In this document: piece by piece, positions 34,055 through 44,443 of the stretch | How the letters are laid out: every line of letters starts with the position of its first letter | How positions within the stretch are numbered: position 1 is the first letter of the stretch | Assembly: GCF_022352215.1 (NCBI RefSeq) | Contig: NZ_JAKRWF010000001.1 | Span: forward strand, 1,922,001-1,986,000 | From: Flavihumibacter cheonanensis | GTDB lineage: Bacteria; Bacteroidota; Bacteroidia; Chitinophagales; Chitinophagaceae | Reading direction: 5' to 3' | DNA: 64,000 bases | Notes under the pieces: model-generated | What the model saw: the letters and a program-made list of their open reading frames with translations, nothing else | The model's database searches: none | What the model was told of the DNA's origin: nothing | Program-made: the position numbers and the translations under genes

Positions 34055-34648
34055 ATGCTTCCCATAATGGAATCATTCTATACCCTCCAGGGCGAGGGAT
34101 TTCACCAGGGCCGCGCAGCCTATTTTGTGCGGCTGGGGGGCTGTGATGTAGGTTGTGTCTGGTGTGATGTAAAAGAAAGCTGGGATGCATCCAAACATCC
34201 ACAGCAGGCAGTAGCTGAAATTGTAAAGGGAGCATTGGAACATCCGGGCAGGCTGGCCGTAATTACCGGAGGAGAGCCCCTGCTCTACAACCTGGATGAA
34301 CTCACCCTGGCATTGCGAAAGGAAGGTTTCGAAACCAATATAGAAACATCCGGCTCCAGCCCTCTTAGTGGGTATTGGGACTGGATCTGCCTTTCCCCCA
34401 AAAAGTTCAAATTTCCCCTTCCCGAAGTCATAGCTGCTGCTCATGAATTAAAGGTGGTGATCTTCAACAAGACCGATTTTGTCTGGGCTGAAAAATATGC
34501 AGCGCAAGTTTCTCCTACCTGTAAATTGTACCTGCAACCCGAATGGGATAAACAGTCGGAAATGCTGCCACTCATAATTGACTACATTAAGGCGCATCCC
34601 CAGTGGGAACTCAGCATCCAGAGTCACAAATTCATAAATGTACCATAA
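34055..34648 (+). CDS. queE: 7-carboxy-7-deazaguanine synthase (QueE)
   Basis: Radical SAM enzyme of queuosine/7-deazaguanine synthesis, ring-contracting carboxytetrahydropterin to CDG. The 197 residues are short, as in the clade with a compact core. The cluster motif is C30-DVG-C34-VW-C37, a C-x3-C-x2-C variant, and ITGGEPLL is the SAM motif. The gene is not next to queD (62844), so the pathway genes are dispersed in this window. It follows folD after 77 bases of repeat. Confidence 0.92.
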   Translation: MLPIMESFYTLQGEGFHQGRAAYFVRLGGCDVGCVWCDVKESWDASKHPQQAVAEIVKGALEHPGRLAVITGGEPLLYNLDELTLALRKEGFETNIETSGSSPLSGYWDWICLSPKKFKFPLPEVIAAAHELKVVIFNKTDFVWAEKYAAQVSPTCKLYLQPEWDKQSEMLPLIIDYIKAHPQWELSIQSHKFINVP

Positions 34649-34652
34649 AGCA

Positions 34653-34683
34653 TTGGGTACCTGCATAAAATGGCCTAAATTTC
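34653..34683 (+). promoter_or_regulatory. Promoter of the OmpA-family gene
   Basis: TTG at 34653-34655, a 20-base spacer, then TAAATTTC at 34676-34683, one mismatch from TAnnTTTG. The box ends 7 bases before the ATG at 34691, giving at most a very short leader. Confidence 0.4.
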
Positions 34684-34690
34684 GTTTGCT

Positions 34691-36625
34691 ATGCATATGC
34701 AGTTTAAATCCAATCTTCTTTGCCTGTTGGCAATCATATTATTTATAAGCTTGAGCCCCCTGCAGGCACAGGTTTATAATCCGGGTAAAGTAAATAACAA
34801 GGCACTGAAGCTGTATCAGAAAGCCATGGAACAGGCCGAAGAAGGTTATTTTCCGGAAGGCATCAAAACCTTACAGGAAGCAGTCAAAATTGATCCCCAG
34901 TTCGCAGATGCCTGGCTCTCCATCGCCGGCATGTACGGTGAACTCAAAAATTATGAACAGGCGGTGCTCAATTATGAAAAGGCACAAAGCATCGACAGCA
35001 GTTATTTCCGCGATTATAATCTTCCCTACTCTATCAACCTGGCCGGATTGGGTAGATTCCAGGATGCATTAAAAGCAGTGAATCGCTTCATGACCATCAA
35101 CGACCTGAATGAATCCAGTCAACGGGCTTCTTCCTACCGCCGCAAAACCTATTTGTTTGCACTGGAGCAGGCTGCAAAACCGGAGCTATCCTCCTATAGA
35201 TTCACCCCGCTGAATATGGGGGACTCAGTCAACAGCACCGTATCAGAATACTATCCGGCACTCACCATAGATAACCAGCAACTGGTATTCACCCGCCGCG
35301 TGGGTAACCGAAATGAGGATTTTTTTGAAACCCGCAAATCCGGTGAAGGCTGGAGCTCAGCCAAAGGATTAACAGGCCAGATCAATTCCAACCTCAATGA
35401 AGGCGCGCAGTCCATCTCACTCGATGGCCAGTGGCTGATCTTTACCGGCTGTAATTTCCCGGACAGCTATGGTAGTTGCGATCTGTATATTTCCTATAAT
35501 ACACCGGCCGGCTGGACAGAACCACAAAACCTTGGGCCCAAAATCAACACCGAATTCTGGGAATCTGCTCCCAGCCTTTCACCAGATCGCCGCGATCTCT
35601 ATTTTGCCAGTCGCAGACCCGATGGCTTTGGTGGCAGCGATATCTGGGTAAGTCATCGTTTACCCAATGGTCGCTGGAGTGAACCTGAAAACCTCGGACC
35701 AGAAATTAATACCAGCGGCGATGAAAGCTGTCCATTTATCCATGCCGATAACCAAAGCCTCTATTTTACGTCCAACGGTTTATCTGGTTATGGAGGAGAT
35801 GACCTATTTGTTGCCAGAAAAGGTCCGAAAGGCAGTTTCTCACTTCCCCAAAACCTGGGATACCCCATCAACACGATTGAAAATGAAGGCAGCCTGGTCA
35901 TCACAGCAGATGGTACTACGGCCTACTACGCAAGTGACCGGGCGGATAGCAGAGGAGGTCTCGATCTTTATACTTTTACCATGCGCGAAGGCGTTCGCCC
36001 AACCAAAACCATCTGGATCAGAGGAACCGTTCGCGACAGTAAAACCAAAAAAGGCCTTCCATCTGCAGTTGAACTAACGGATATCAGTACCCGACAGGTA
36101 ATCAGCCTCGTGGAAACAGATGAAACCGGTAATTACCTGATCACCTTACCAACCGGTAGAGATTACGCGTTTAATGTAAACCGTAAAGGCTACCTGTTTT
36201 ATTCAGAGAGTTTTCAGTTAAGTCAACGTGCCCCCGATTCCACCTATGTGATTGATATCGAATTACAGCCCATTACAAAAGATGCCAGTATTATACTTAA
36301 GAACATTTTTTACGAAACCGGTAGTAAAGAGTTAAATACTTCTTCTGAAGTAGAACTGGATAAACTCGTACAGCTGCTGAAAGACAATCCAAGTTTACGA
36401 ATCCAGATTAATGGTCACACCGATGCAGTTGGTAAAGCATCCGACAACCTGGCACTTTCCAATGCAAGGGCACAGGCTGTTGTGGACTACCTTGTCAAAA
36501 ATGGCATCCAGGCGGCCCGTCTGAGCTTTAAAGGATTTGGCGCAACCCAGCCTATTGCTGACAACAACACAGAAGAAGGCAGGGCCAAAAACAGGAGAAC
36601 AGAGGTGAAAGTAACCAGCGAATAA
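34691..36625 (+). CDS. OmpA-family protein with TPR, PD40-type propeller and peptidoglycan-binding domain
   Basis: The 644-residue protein has a signal (about 3-28, LLCLLAIILFISLSPLQAQ) and TPR helices (about 35-160, GIKTLQEAVKIDPQFADAWLSIAGMYGELKNYEQAVLNYEKA). A PD40/WD40-type propeller follows (about 170-430, repeats such as FTGCNFPDSYGSCDLYIS, SRRPDGFGGSDIWVS, TSNGLSGYGGDDLFVA), then a carboxypeptidase-like beta domain (about 440-525). The C-terminus is an OmpA peptidoglycan-binding domain (NGHTDAVGKASDNLALSNARAQAV). Such proteins anchor outer-membrane complexes to the wall in Bacteroidota, and related ones work with the type IX system (PorE-like); which complex is not known. dprA follows after 58 bases. 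Confidence 0.88.
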   Translation: MHMQFKSNLLCLLAIILFISLSPLQAQVYNPGKVNNKALKLYQKAMEQAEEGYFPEGIKTLQEAVKIDPQFADAWLSIAGMYGELKNYEQAVLNYEKAQSIDSSYFRDYNLPYSINLAGLGRFQDALKAVNRFMTINDLNESSQRASSYRRKTYLFALEQAAKPELSSYRFTPLNMGDSVNSTVSEYYPALTIDNQQLVFTRRVGNRNEDFFETRKSGEGWSSAKGLTGQINSNLNEGAQSISLDGQWLIFTGCNFPDSYGSCDLYISYNTPAGWTEPQNLGPKINTEFWESAPSLSPDRRDLYFASRRPDGFGGSDIWVSHRLPNGRWSEPENLGPEINTSGDESCPFIHADNQSLYFTSNGLSGYGGDDLFVARKGPKGSFSLPQNLGYPINTIENEGSLVITADGTTAYYASDRADSRGGLDLYTFTMREGVRPTKTIWIRGTVRDSKTKKGLPSAVELTDISTRQVISLVETDETGNYLITLPTGRDYAFNVNRKGYLFYSESFQLSQRAPDSTYVIDIELQPITKDASIILKNIFYETGSKELNTSSEVELDKLVQLLKDNPSLRIQINGHTDAVGKASDNLALSNARAQAVVDYLVKNGIQAARLSFKGFGATQPIADNNTEEGRAKNRRTEVKVTSE

Positions 36626-36683
36626 CCGTTTTTTCACGCTTGCTCAGCTCCTTCCCCAGAACTAAATTGGCGGAAAGAAATCT

Positions 36684-37790
36684 ATGGAAGAGGAAAAGTA
36701 TTGCCAGGTTGCACTGACCAGGGTAGGATCTGTCGGTTATGTACATGCGAAGCTCTTACTGGAACATTTCGGATCTGCCAAAGCCATCTTCTCCGCCTCT
36801 GTCCGGGAACTCCAGGCTATTGAAGGAATTGGTCCGCAACGTGCCAGGCAAATCAGGGAATATGCAGGCTTTCCTGAATGTCAAAAACTGGTGCAGCAAT
36901 CCGAAGCCAAAGGGATACGACTGATCGGCTATGGAGATCCTGATTTTCCGGCTTCTCTGAAAGAATGTTATGATCCACCCAGTTTACTTTATTATTCAGG
37001 AACTGTGTCTCTCAACCTACCGCGAACTGTTGCAATAATTGGTACCCGCAACCATACCGAATATGGCAGACAGCTTACGCAACAATTGGTAAAAGAATTC
37101 GCGGCACATAATATCTGCATCATCAGTGGAATGGCCTATGGAATTGATGGTCTGGCGCACAGAACTGCGCTGGAACAGAATTGTACTACCATCGGCGTGC
37201 TGGCACATGGGTTGGATCATATCTATCCCTCTGCCCATACAGGAATGGCAAAAGAAATCCTTAAAAGTGGAGGTGCTTTACTGACAGAATTCCCCATTGG
37301 CACCAAAGCACAACGCCATCATTTTCCAATTCGCAATCGAATTGTAGCAGGTATCAGTAAAGCGGTTATTGTAATTGAAACCGGCATACGGGGAGGTAGT
37401 GTAATTACTGCAGGTATGGCCAATAGTTACAATATTCCGGTGTTTGTACTTCCCGGCAGGTTGTCTGATAAATCCAGTGCCGGATGCAACCGGATGGTAC
37501 GCGATCAGAAAGCTATCCTGTTTACCAGCGTTTCAGATTTTCTCGAAGAAATGCAATGGAAGGAGAAAGAAAGCGGTTCCAGGCAGCCTGTTCAGCTCGG
37601 ATTACTACCTGACCTCGACCCCTCCTCCACCCTGCTGGTTCACCTATTGGGAAAACATGGCATATTACCTCTTGATCAGTTGTACATTTTAAGCGGACTG
37701 GAATCCGGTACCGCCGCTAAAGCCATTCTCGACCTGGAATTAAGTGGTGTTATCAAATTATTACCCGGCAGAAGATATACACTTTCCTGA
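36684..37790 (+). CDS. dprA: DNA-processing protein DprA
   Basis: DprA/Smf protects incoming ssDNA and loads RecA in natural transformation. The 368 residues have an N-terminal SAM/HhH-like segment ([33 protein letters not shown]), the Rossmann core with [47 protein letters not shown] and [19 protein letters not shown], and a C-terminal winged helix ([18 protein letters not shown]). Other competence genes are not seen here. It is 58 bases after the OmpA-family gene. Confidence 0.95.
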   Translation: MEEEKYCQVALTRVGSVGYVHAKLLLEHFGSAKAIFSASVRELQAIEGIGPQRARQIREYAGFPECQKLVQQSEAKGIRLIGYGDPDFPASLKECYDPPSLLYYSGTVSLNLPRTVAIIGTRNHTEYGRQLTQQLVKEFAAHNICIISGMAYGIDGLAHRTALEQNCTTIGVLAHGLDHIYPSAHTGMAKEILKSGGALLTEFPIGTKAQRHHFPIRNRIVAGISKAVIVIETGIRGGSVITAGMANSYNIPVFVLPGRLSDKSSAGCNRMVRDQKAILFTSVSDFLEEMQWKEKESGSRQPVQLGLLPDLDPSSTLLVHLLGKHGILPLDQLYILSGLESGTAAKAILDLELSGVIKLLPGRRYTLS

Positions 37791-37812
37791 GCAGGGGGTG
37801 GCGGGACAAAAA

Positions 37813-37845
37813 TTTGGGACATACCCTGGCGGCATCCTATCTTTG
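37813..37845 (+). promoter_or_regulatory. Promoter of guaB with -7 box next to the ATG
   Basis: TTTG (37813-37816), 21-base spacer, TATCTTTG (37838-37845): both boxes match the Bacteroidota sigma-ABfr consensus exactly. The ATG at 37849 comes 3 bases after the -7 box, so the transcript should begin at or inside the start codon. Confidence 0.6.
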
Positions 37846-37848
37846 CAC

Positions 37849-39351
37849 ATGGCAACAAGAAAGACCACTCCCCGAAAACTCGATTTATCCCACAAATTTT
37901 TTGGTGAAGGCCTGACCTTCGATGATGTGCTCCTGGTTCCCGCTTATTCAGAAGTGTTACCAAGAGAGGTTTCCATTCGTTCCAAACTCACACGCACCAT
38001 TTCTCTACAGATCCCCATGCTCTCAGCAGCCATGGATACTGTTACAGAAGCGCAGCTGGCAATTGCACTGGCCAGAGAAGGCGGAATTGGTATGCTTCAT
38101 AAAAATATGAGCATTGAACGCCAGGCTGAACAGGTACGCAAGGTAAAACGTAGCGAAAGTGGCATGATCCTCGACCCGGTAACTTTATCACCGGATGCAA
38201 CCATAGGTGACGCACTTCGCCTGATGAAAGAAAACAAAATTGGCGGTATTCCGATTGTTGATAAGAATAATAAACTGGTAGGTATACTCACCAACCGAGA
38301 TCTTCGGTTTGAAACAGCCAAGGCGAAAAAAGTGAGCGAGGTGATGACAAAAGACCGGCTGGTTACTGCACCTGAAGGAACCGACATGAAAAAAGCGGAA
38401 AAAATCCTTCAGCAACATAAAATTGAAAAACTGCCGGTAGTAAGGAAGGATGGCAAACTAGCCGGACTTATCACTTACCGCGACATCCTGCAATTGCATA
38501 GTTTTCCACATGCCAACAAAGATTCCTTTGGTCGACTGGTAGTTGGCGCAGCGGTAGGTATTACCAAAGACATGCTTGACCGAGTGGCTGCCCTCCAGCA
38601 TGTAGGTGTGGATGTAATCACCCTTGATTCTGCACATGGTCATACCAGGGGCGTAATGGAAGCAGTAAAAAACATCAAAAAGAATTTTAAAGAATTACAG
38701 GTAATAGCAGGGAATGTAGGTACAGCCGACGGAGCAAGAGCCCTGGCAGAAGCAGGTGCTGATTGCATAAAAGTGGGTATTGGTCCGGGTTCCATTTGCA
38801 CCACCCGCATCGTTGCCGGTGCTGGTGTTCCACAACTTACCGCAATAATGGAAGCCTACAGCACTCTTCAACCAATGGGCATTCCTCTTATTGCTGATGG
38901 AGGCATCCGGTATACCGGTGACATGGTGAAAGCACTGGCAGCCGGAGCCAGTTGCGTAATGATGGGTAGTGTGTTTGCCGGAGTTGAAGAAAGTCCGGGC
39001 GAAACCATCATTTACGAAGGCCGGAAATTCAAGGAATACCGGGGTATGGGCTCTATCGGGGCCATGTCCCAGGGTTCAAGCGACCGCTATTTTCAGGATG
39101 TGGAAGACGATATTAAAAAACTGGTTCCGGAAGGTATTGAAGGACGAGTTGCTTATAAGGGCCACCTGAAAGAAGTAGTTGCCCAGTTTGTAGGTGGTCT
39201 GCGTGCAGGCATGGGATATTGCGGAGCAAAAGATCTGGAAACCCTTCAAAAAACAGCCCGCTTCACTAAGATCACAAATGCCGGCATGAAGGAAAGCCAC
39301 GCGCATGATGTGGATATCACGAAAGAAGCTCCTAACTATAGCAGGAAATAA
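37849..39351 (+). CDS. guaB: Inosine-5'-monophosphate dehydrogenase
   Basis: This enzyme commits IMP to guanine nucleotide synthesis with NAD+. The 500-residue protein has the N-terminal [17 protein letters not shown], two CBS domains (about 100-225, [30 protein letters not shown]), the catalytic loop GPGSICTTR with C317, the [17 protein letters not shown] motif, and EGRVAYKG near the flap. I place the start at the ATG 37849: an in-frame extension to 37744 would be part of the dprA 3' end read in another frame. It overlaps no other gene and has its own promoter (see the 37813-37845 entry). Confidence 0.97.
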   Translation: MATRKTTPRKLDLSHKFFGEGLTFDDVLLVPAYSEVLPREVSIRSKLTRTISLQIPMLSAAMDTVTEAQLAIALAREGGIGMLHKNMSIERQAEQVRKVKRSESGMILDPVTLSPDATIGDALRLMKENKIGGIPIVDKNNKLVGILTNRDLRFETAKAKKVSEVMTKDRLVTAPEGTDMKKAEKILQQHKIEKLPVVRKDGKLAGLITYRDILQLHSFPHANKDSFGRLVVGAAVGITKDMLDRVAALQHVGVDVITLDSAHGHTRGVMEAVKNIKKNFKELQVIAGNVGTADGARALAEAGADCIKVGIGPGSICTTRIVAGAGVPQLTAIMEAYSTLQPMGIPLIADGGIRYTGDMVKALAAGASCVMMGSVFAGVEESPGETIIYEGRKFKEYRGMGSIGAMSQGSSDRYFQDVEDDIKKLVPEGIEGRVAYKGHLKEVVAQFVGGLRAGMGYCGAKDLETLQKTARFTKITNAGMKESHAHDVDITKEAPNYSRK

Positions 39352-39380
39352 TTAAAGAGGGATGAACTATTTTCGTTGGA

Positions 39381-40991
39381 ATGAAGAAGTTTCATCCCTT
39401 TCTTTTATCTGTTGCAAGCGGACTTTTATTAGCAGCAGCATGGCCACCCATGCCAACCACCCTGCTGATTTTTATAGCCTTTGTTCCTCTTTTTTACCTG
39501 CTTGAGCAGGGACCATCCAAATTCGCCTTCGTTGCCTGGTCCTTTCTTTCCATGCTGATCTGGAACAGCATTACTACCTGGTGGATCTGGAACTCCACAG
39601 ATGTTGGTGCAATAGGCGCCATTATTGCCAATTCCGCTTTCATGAGCCTTCCCTGGCTTGCCTTCTACAATGTTCACCAGCGATTGGGTACCAAATTCAG
39701 TTACTGGGCTTTCCTTGCCTGCTGGATGACCTTTGAATATATCCATCTCAACTGGGAACTAAGCTGGCCCTGGCTAACCCTCGGAAATGTTTTTGCCAAT
39801 ACCACCAACTGGATTCAGTGGTACGAATTCACAGGCACATCCGGTGGTACGCTCTGGGTATTACTTGTAAACATATTGTTCTTCCGAAAACTCATTCAAC
39901 TTCCTCATGCTTCCCGTCCTCAGTTAAAGCCGGCAGGAAGCTTACTGCTTATCGCCATTGGTGTACCTGTTGCGATTTCTTTTGTGGTAAAAAATTTCAC
40001 CCTAAGCAAGGAAGAAACAACCATCACCAATCAAAAAAACACAGTAGTTGTTCAGCCCAACATTGATCCCTATGCGAAATTTTTTCCTGGCACACAGGAG
40101 CAGCAACTACAACAATTAATCAGGCTAAGTGAAGCTGCCATTGACAGCCAGACGGTACTGGTAGTTTGGCCAGAAACAGCCATCAATTCACCCAATGGTC
40201 TGGATGAAGCACGATTAAGACAGAACAGTTCCCTGGAACCGATCTGGAACTTTTTAAGCAGGCACCCTAAGATCAGGCTCTTGTCTGGTATTGAAGCATA
40301 CGGATTTTTGCCTGAGGATACGGAATCCCCCTATGCTCGTCCCATTCCCGGTTCCAATCTGAAATACGAAGCCTATAACACGGCTGCCCTGCTCGACAGT
40401 TCGGGTATCCTTAGCCGTTACCACAAGTCCAAACTGGTACCCGGAGTAGAAACCCTCCCTTCTTTCCTTCGCTTTTTAGATAAATGGTTTGAACAGTTTG
40501 GAGGTACTACCGGAGGTTATGCCAAACAGGAGGAAAGAACCGTACTGGTGGATCAAAACAGCGGGCTGGCTATCGCCCCTGCTATTTGTTATGAATCCAT
40601 TTATGGAGATTTCATGACAGGATTTTTCAGAAACAGGGCAAACGTTATGGTTATTATTACAAATGATGGCTGGTGGGGAAATACTGCCGGACATAAACAA
40701 CACCTCGCCTACGCGCGTTTGCGTGCCATCGAAACCCGTCGCTGGGTGGTCAGAAGTGCTAACACAGGCATCAGCGCCTTTATTGACCCCTACGGAACCA
40801 TTGTACAGCAACAGGGATGGGATTCTTCTGCAACCATTAAGCAAGCAATTCAACCAATCGACAAACAAACCCTGTTTGTTCGATTCGGCGATTGGATCTC
40901 CTGGATTATGATTGTGTTATCAATTCTCCTGGTTTCCTGGTCGAGCATTGTATATTTAACCAGGAAGAAAACTGCTAAAACCACTACCTGA
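39381..40991 (+). CDS. lnt: Apolipoprotein N-acyltransferase
   Basis: This enzyme adds the third acyl chain to lipoproteins in the inner membrane. The 536 residues have about six N-terminal helices and a C-terminal nitrilase domain with the catalytic triad E265 (VVWPETAIN), K349 (HKSKLVPGVE) and C403 (AICYESIYG), and NDGWWGNTAGHKQHLAYARLRAIE in between. Lipoproteins are abundant in this window, which fits. The stop shares one base with the start of the next gene (TGATG). A TATTTTCG box ends 5 bases before the ATG, again very close. Confidence 0.95.
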   Translation: MKKFHPFLLSVASGLLLAAAWPPMPTTLLIFIAFVPLFYLLEQGPSKFAFVAWSFLSMLIWNSITTWWIWNSTDVGAIGAIIANSAFMSLPWLAFYNVHQRLGTKFSYWAFLACWMTFEYIHLNWELSWPWLTLGNVFANTTNWIQWYEFTGTSGGTLWVLLVNILFFRKLIQLPHASRPQLKPAGSLLLIAIGVPVAISFVVKNFTLSKEETTITNQKNTVVVQPNIDPYAKFFPGTQEQQLQQLIRLSEAAIDSQTVLVVWPETAINSPNGLDEARLRQNSSLEPIWNFLSRHPKIRLLSGIEAYGFLPEDTESPYARPIPGSNLKYEAYNTAALLDSSGILSRYHKSKLVPGVETLPSFLRFLDKWFEQFGGTTGGYAKQEERTVLVDQNSGLAIAPAICYESIYGDFMTGFFRNRANVMVIITNDGWWGNTAGHKQHLAYARLRAIETRRWVVRSANTGISAFIDPYGTIVQQQGWDSSATIKQAIQPIDKQTLFVRFGDWISWIMIVLSILLVSWSSIVYLTRKKTAKTTT

Positions 40992-41755
40992 TGCATTACC
41001 AGCTTATTGGAACCGGAAAACCTGTGGTATTAATCCATGGGTTTGGAGAAGACAGTCGCATTTGGAAACAACAACTTGAATTCCTTGACTCACACTGCCA
41101 ACTCATCCTACCGGATTTACCGGGAACAGGGCAAACAGAACCAGAATCAGAACTTACCATGGAATCCATGGCAACCGGTATCCGGGATATACTCGATAAA
41201 GAGAAAATCGATAGCTGTATTTTACTAGGGCATTCTATGGGCGGTTATATCAGCCTGGCTTTTGCTGAATTATACCCGGACAGAATCAATGGTCTCGGTT
41301 TATTGCATTCCAGTGCATTCGCAGACAGTGAGGCAAAAATAGAAACACGGCGTAAGAGCATAGCCTTTATCAAAAAACAGGGATCCCTCCCCTACCTGGA
41401 AGCCTCCACACCCAATTTGTTTGCAGAAGAAAATCGGTTACCCATGACCGGTTTAATAAGTGACCTGGTAGCCCGGCATGCTTACATAAAACCGGAATCA
41501 CTGGCAGCCTTTTTAGAAGCCATGATGGCCCGGCCCGACAGAACGCATATCCTGAAGAAGGCCAATTTCCCGGTCTTGTTTATTGTTGGCAGGGGGGATC
41601 AGGCAGTACCTTTTACAGACTCCATGCAACAGGTATATCTCCCTGATTTGTCCTATATTTATATACTTGAAAAGTCCGGGCACATGGGTATGCTGGAAGA
41701 AACCGAAAGCTTCAATCAGGCACTAGTTGATTTTATTTCCAGCACACCGATGTAG
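40991..41755 (+). CDS. Alpha/beta hydrolase
   Basis: A 254-residue cytosolic hydrolase of the alpha/beta fold: HG (HGFGEDSRIW, oxyanion region), nucleophile elbow GHSMGG (S82) and the catalytic Asp/His in VGRGDQAVPF and KSGHMGMLEE. The substrate is unknown; the family holds esterases and C-C hydrolases. Start and stop of lnt overlap by one base (TGATG), so translation is coupled and it may be co-transcribed with lnt. No metal or cofactor motif is visible. Confidence 0.9.
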   Translation: MHYQLIGTGKPVVLIHGFGEDSRIWKQQLEFLDSHCQLILPDLPGTGQTEPESELTMESMATGIRDILDKEKIDSCILLGHSMGGYISLAFAELYPDRINGLGLLHSSAFADSEAKIETRRKSIAFIKKQGSLPYLEASTPNLFAEENRLPMTGLISDLVARHAYIKPESLAAFLEAMMARPDRTHILKKANFPVLFIVGRGDQAVPFTDSMQQVYLPDLSYIYILEKSGHMGMLEETESFNQALVDFISSTPM

Positions 41756-41772
41756 TCAGTTAACCATTTTAA

Positions 41773-44424
41773 ATGAAAACAATCGGTATACTGCTGTTGG
41801 TGTTGTTTGGGATAAGCTCTGCTGCATTAGCTGCGCATATTCGGGGGGGTGAGTTAACATACCGATACCTGGGTGCCGGTACCCAACCAAATACCTCGAG
41901 GTATGAACTGACACTCAAATTATATGTCGATTGTAGTGCGCGGGGTGAAGGCCAACTGGACGGTAGTGTATCCTTTAGTATTTTCAGAAAGACAGGTGGC
42001 ATCAGTCTGCTGCAAAGCGTTACTGCTCCTTTTACCAATGAGCAGCGAATTGAATACGATCCCAATTCCAACCCCTGTATTCTCAACCCACCAACTGATA
42101 TTTGTTACCGCCTTCGTTATTATACTGTTGTGGTAACCTTGCCTGACTCAGACGATGGCTATTCTGTTGCTTTCCAGCGCTGTTGCCGGATTGACAACAT
42201 CCGAAATGTAGCAGGAAACAGTGGTGATGTAGGAGCTACCTACTCCTGTGAAATACCAGGCACCAGGGCGCTGAATGATGCATTGAATAACTCCAGTCCC
42301 AGCTTTAACCCAAATGATGCCATTGCCATTTGTGTAGGCACCAATTTCACGTTCGACTTTTCAGCAGAAGATCAGGACGGCGATTCATTGGCTTATGAAT
42401 TCTGTAATGCATTTGTAGGGGGCGGACGCGAACCAGGTGTATGTGTAACCTGTACTTCTCCCAATCCAACTTCCAATCCACCACACTCTTCCATCAATTA
42501 CAGGGGAGGTTTCAATGGAACCAACCCACTGGGTGGATCTGTCAGCATCAACCGGAACACCGGACTGATGACAGGAGTAGCCCCTAATGCAGTGGGGCAA
42601 TATGTAGTTACTGCCTGTGTTCGGGAATACCGACGGGGCATATTAATCAACACGCATCGAAAAGATATTCATATATCTGTTTCTAACTGCCAGCCTTTAA
42701 GAGCCTTCCTGGACCCGGATTATAGTTTTTGCGACGATTTTAATGTGACCTTTCAAAACGGGCAGGCGAATCCTGCAGGAGCTGTTTATATCTGGAATTT
42801 CGGAGACGGTTCCGATAATGATACGGTTTCAACTGCACTGGGACAAATACAGCACCAATATGCTGATTCCGGCACCTACACTGTTAAATTAAAAGTTTTA
42901 TTAGCCGGCGGACAGTGTGTGGATTCAACTACCACACTGGCCAAAGTATATCCCGGATTCTTCCCCGGTTTTACTTTCTTAGGTTCCTGCCTGCTTACCC
43001 CTTTCAGCTTTGTTGATACCACCAGGAGCCGATATGGAACAGTGAACAAATGGGCCTGGAATTTTGGCGATGAAACAACCGATACCGATGTTGCTACTAT
43101 TCGCAATCCTTCTTATAAGTTCAACTCCCTGGGAATAAAGACTGTAACCTTACAAGTGGAAAGTGACAAAGGCTGCAGGGGTACAGCTACAGTCCAGGTA
43201 GAAGTCCGGGATCGCCCCAACCTGGTATTACCTTTTAAAGACACATTGATTTGCAGTATTGATCAGTTGCCTCTGATAGCCACGGCACCAGGGACTTTAA
43301 ACCCAGTTTTCACCTGGACGCCCAATTACAATATTCGGTTTGCAAACACCCCCAACCCTATTGTGGAACCTAAAGTAACCACCACTTACAGGGTGAATCT
43401 GAATGATAATGGCTGTACTGCAAATGACTCTATCCGCGTTCGGGTAGTTGATCAGGTTACGTTAAGTACAGCTCCTGATACAACCATTTGTCTGACTGAC
43501 CCTGTTCCCCTTGCTGCATTTGGTGATGGCTTACGCTATGAATGGACGCCCGCAGCTGACCTGGATGATCCTACCAGTCGAACACCTTTTGCAATTCCAA
43601 CTGCCACAACAACCTACTCTGTAACTGCCCGGATTGGTGGCTGTTCAGCAACTGACCAGATTACCGTGCGTGCAGTACCCTATCCGGGTGCAGATGCCGG
43701 AGAAGACCGGTTTATTTGTTATCTCGATTCCACCCTGCTAATTGGAACTATACAGGGAGCCTTCTTCAATTGGTCGCCGCAAAGCACATTGCTGGATGCT
43801 AATACACTTACCCCAATTGCCCTGCCACGATTCAGTACCCGGTATGTACTGACCGTTACTGATACTATTGGCTGCCCCAAACCCGGAAGAGATACTGTTT
43901 TGGTTGGTGTACGCCCCCCTGTACCCGCTTTTGCAGGAAATGATACGGCTATTGTTGTCGGACAACCACTCCAATTGAATGCCACAGGCGGAGCTATTTA
44001 TCGCTGGGAGCCTTCAACAGGATTAACAGACCCCTTTATTTCGAACCCGGTTGCCAATATCACCCAGAACCAAACGTATATCGTAAGGGTTTCAACTCCT
44101 GAAGATTGTTTTGCGCTGGATACTATCAATGTAACTGTATTTACTACTGCACCTGATATTTTCGTCCCTAATGCCTTTACGCCGGGTAAAGCTACCAACC
44201 CTATTTTCCGTCCCATTCCGGTAGGTATTGCCCAAATTGACTATTTCAGGGTATTTAACCGATGGGGACAAATGGTTTATAGCAGCTCGAGTTCCGGAGG
44301 TGGCTGGGATGGCAAGGTAGGAGGGCGAGACCAGGGTACAGATACCTATGTATGGATGGTGCAGGGTCGTGATTATACAGGAAAAGTAATTTTCAAAAAA
44401 GGAACTGTAGTTCTGATACGGTAA
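41773..44424 (+). CDS. PKD-domain protein with T9SS type B (CHU_C-like) sorting domain
   Basis: The 883-residue protein has a signal (1-21, LLVLFGISSAALAAHIRGGELTY). A large N-terminal segment precedes two PKD-like domains (about 330-400 with WNFGDGSDNDTVSTALG, and 420-485 with WAWNFGDETTDT). Four Cys-containing beta-sandwich repeats follow (485-800, each like DTTICLTDPVPLAA). The end (about 795-883) is the gliding-motility-associated C-terminal domain: DIFVPNAFTPG, FNRWGQMVYSS, WDGKVGGRDQGTDTYVWMV, GTVVLIR. That domain sends proteins through the type IX secretion system, for which sprA is encoded below. Likely a cell-surface adhesin; ligand unknown. Confidence 0.9.
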   Translation: MKTIGILLLVLFGISSAALAAHIRGGELTYRYLGAGTQPNTSRYELTLKLYVDCSARGEGQLDGSVSFSIFRKTGGISLLQSVTAPFTNEQRIEYDPNSNPCILNPPTDICYRLRYYTVVVTLPDSDDGYSVAFQRCCRIDNIRNVAGNSGDVGATYSCEIPGTRALNDALNNSSPSFNPNDAIAICVGTNFTFDFSAEDQDGDSLAYEFCNAFVGGGREPGVCVTCTSPNPTSNPPHSSINYRGGFNGTNPLGGSVSINRNTGLMTGVAPNAVGQYVVTACVREYRRGILINTHRKDIHISVSNCQPLRAFLDPDYSFCDDFNVTFQNGQANPAGAVYIWNFGDGSDNDTVSTALGQIQHQYADSGTYTVKLKVLLAGGQCVDSTTTLAKVYPGFFPGFTFLGSCLLTPFSFVDTTRSRYGTVNKWAWNFGDETTDTDVATIRNPSYKFNSLGIKTVTLQVESDKGCRGTATVQVEVRDRPNLVLPFKDTLICSIDQLPLIATAPGTLNPVFTWTPNYNIRFANTPNPIVEPKVTTTYRVNLNDNGCTANDSIRVRVVDQVTLSTAPDTTICLTDPVPLAAFGDGLRYEWTPAADLDDPTSRTPFAIPTATTTYSVTARIGGCSATDQITVRAVPYPGADAGEDRFICYLDSTLLIGTIQGAFFNWSPQSTLLDANTLTPIALPRFSTRYVLTVTDTIGCPKPGRDTVLVGVRPPVPAFAGNDTAIVVGQPLQLNATGGAIYRWEPSTGLTDPFISNPVANITQNQTYIVRVSTPEDCFALDTINVTVFTTAPDIFVPNAFTPGKATNPIFRPIPVGIAQIDYFRVFNRWGQMVYSSSSSGGGWDGKVGGRDQGTDTYVWMVQGRDYTGKVIFKKGTVVLIR

Positions 44425-44443
44425 CCACAAAGGACTTTTTTAC

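Noticed and set aside
37744-37848. Longer guaB start
   Set aside because: The extension overlaps the end of dprA in another frame and precedes the perfect promoter boxes; the ATG at 37849 fits both.
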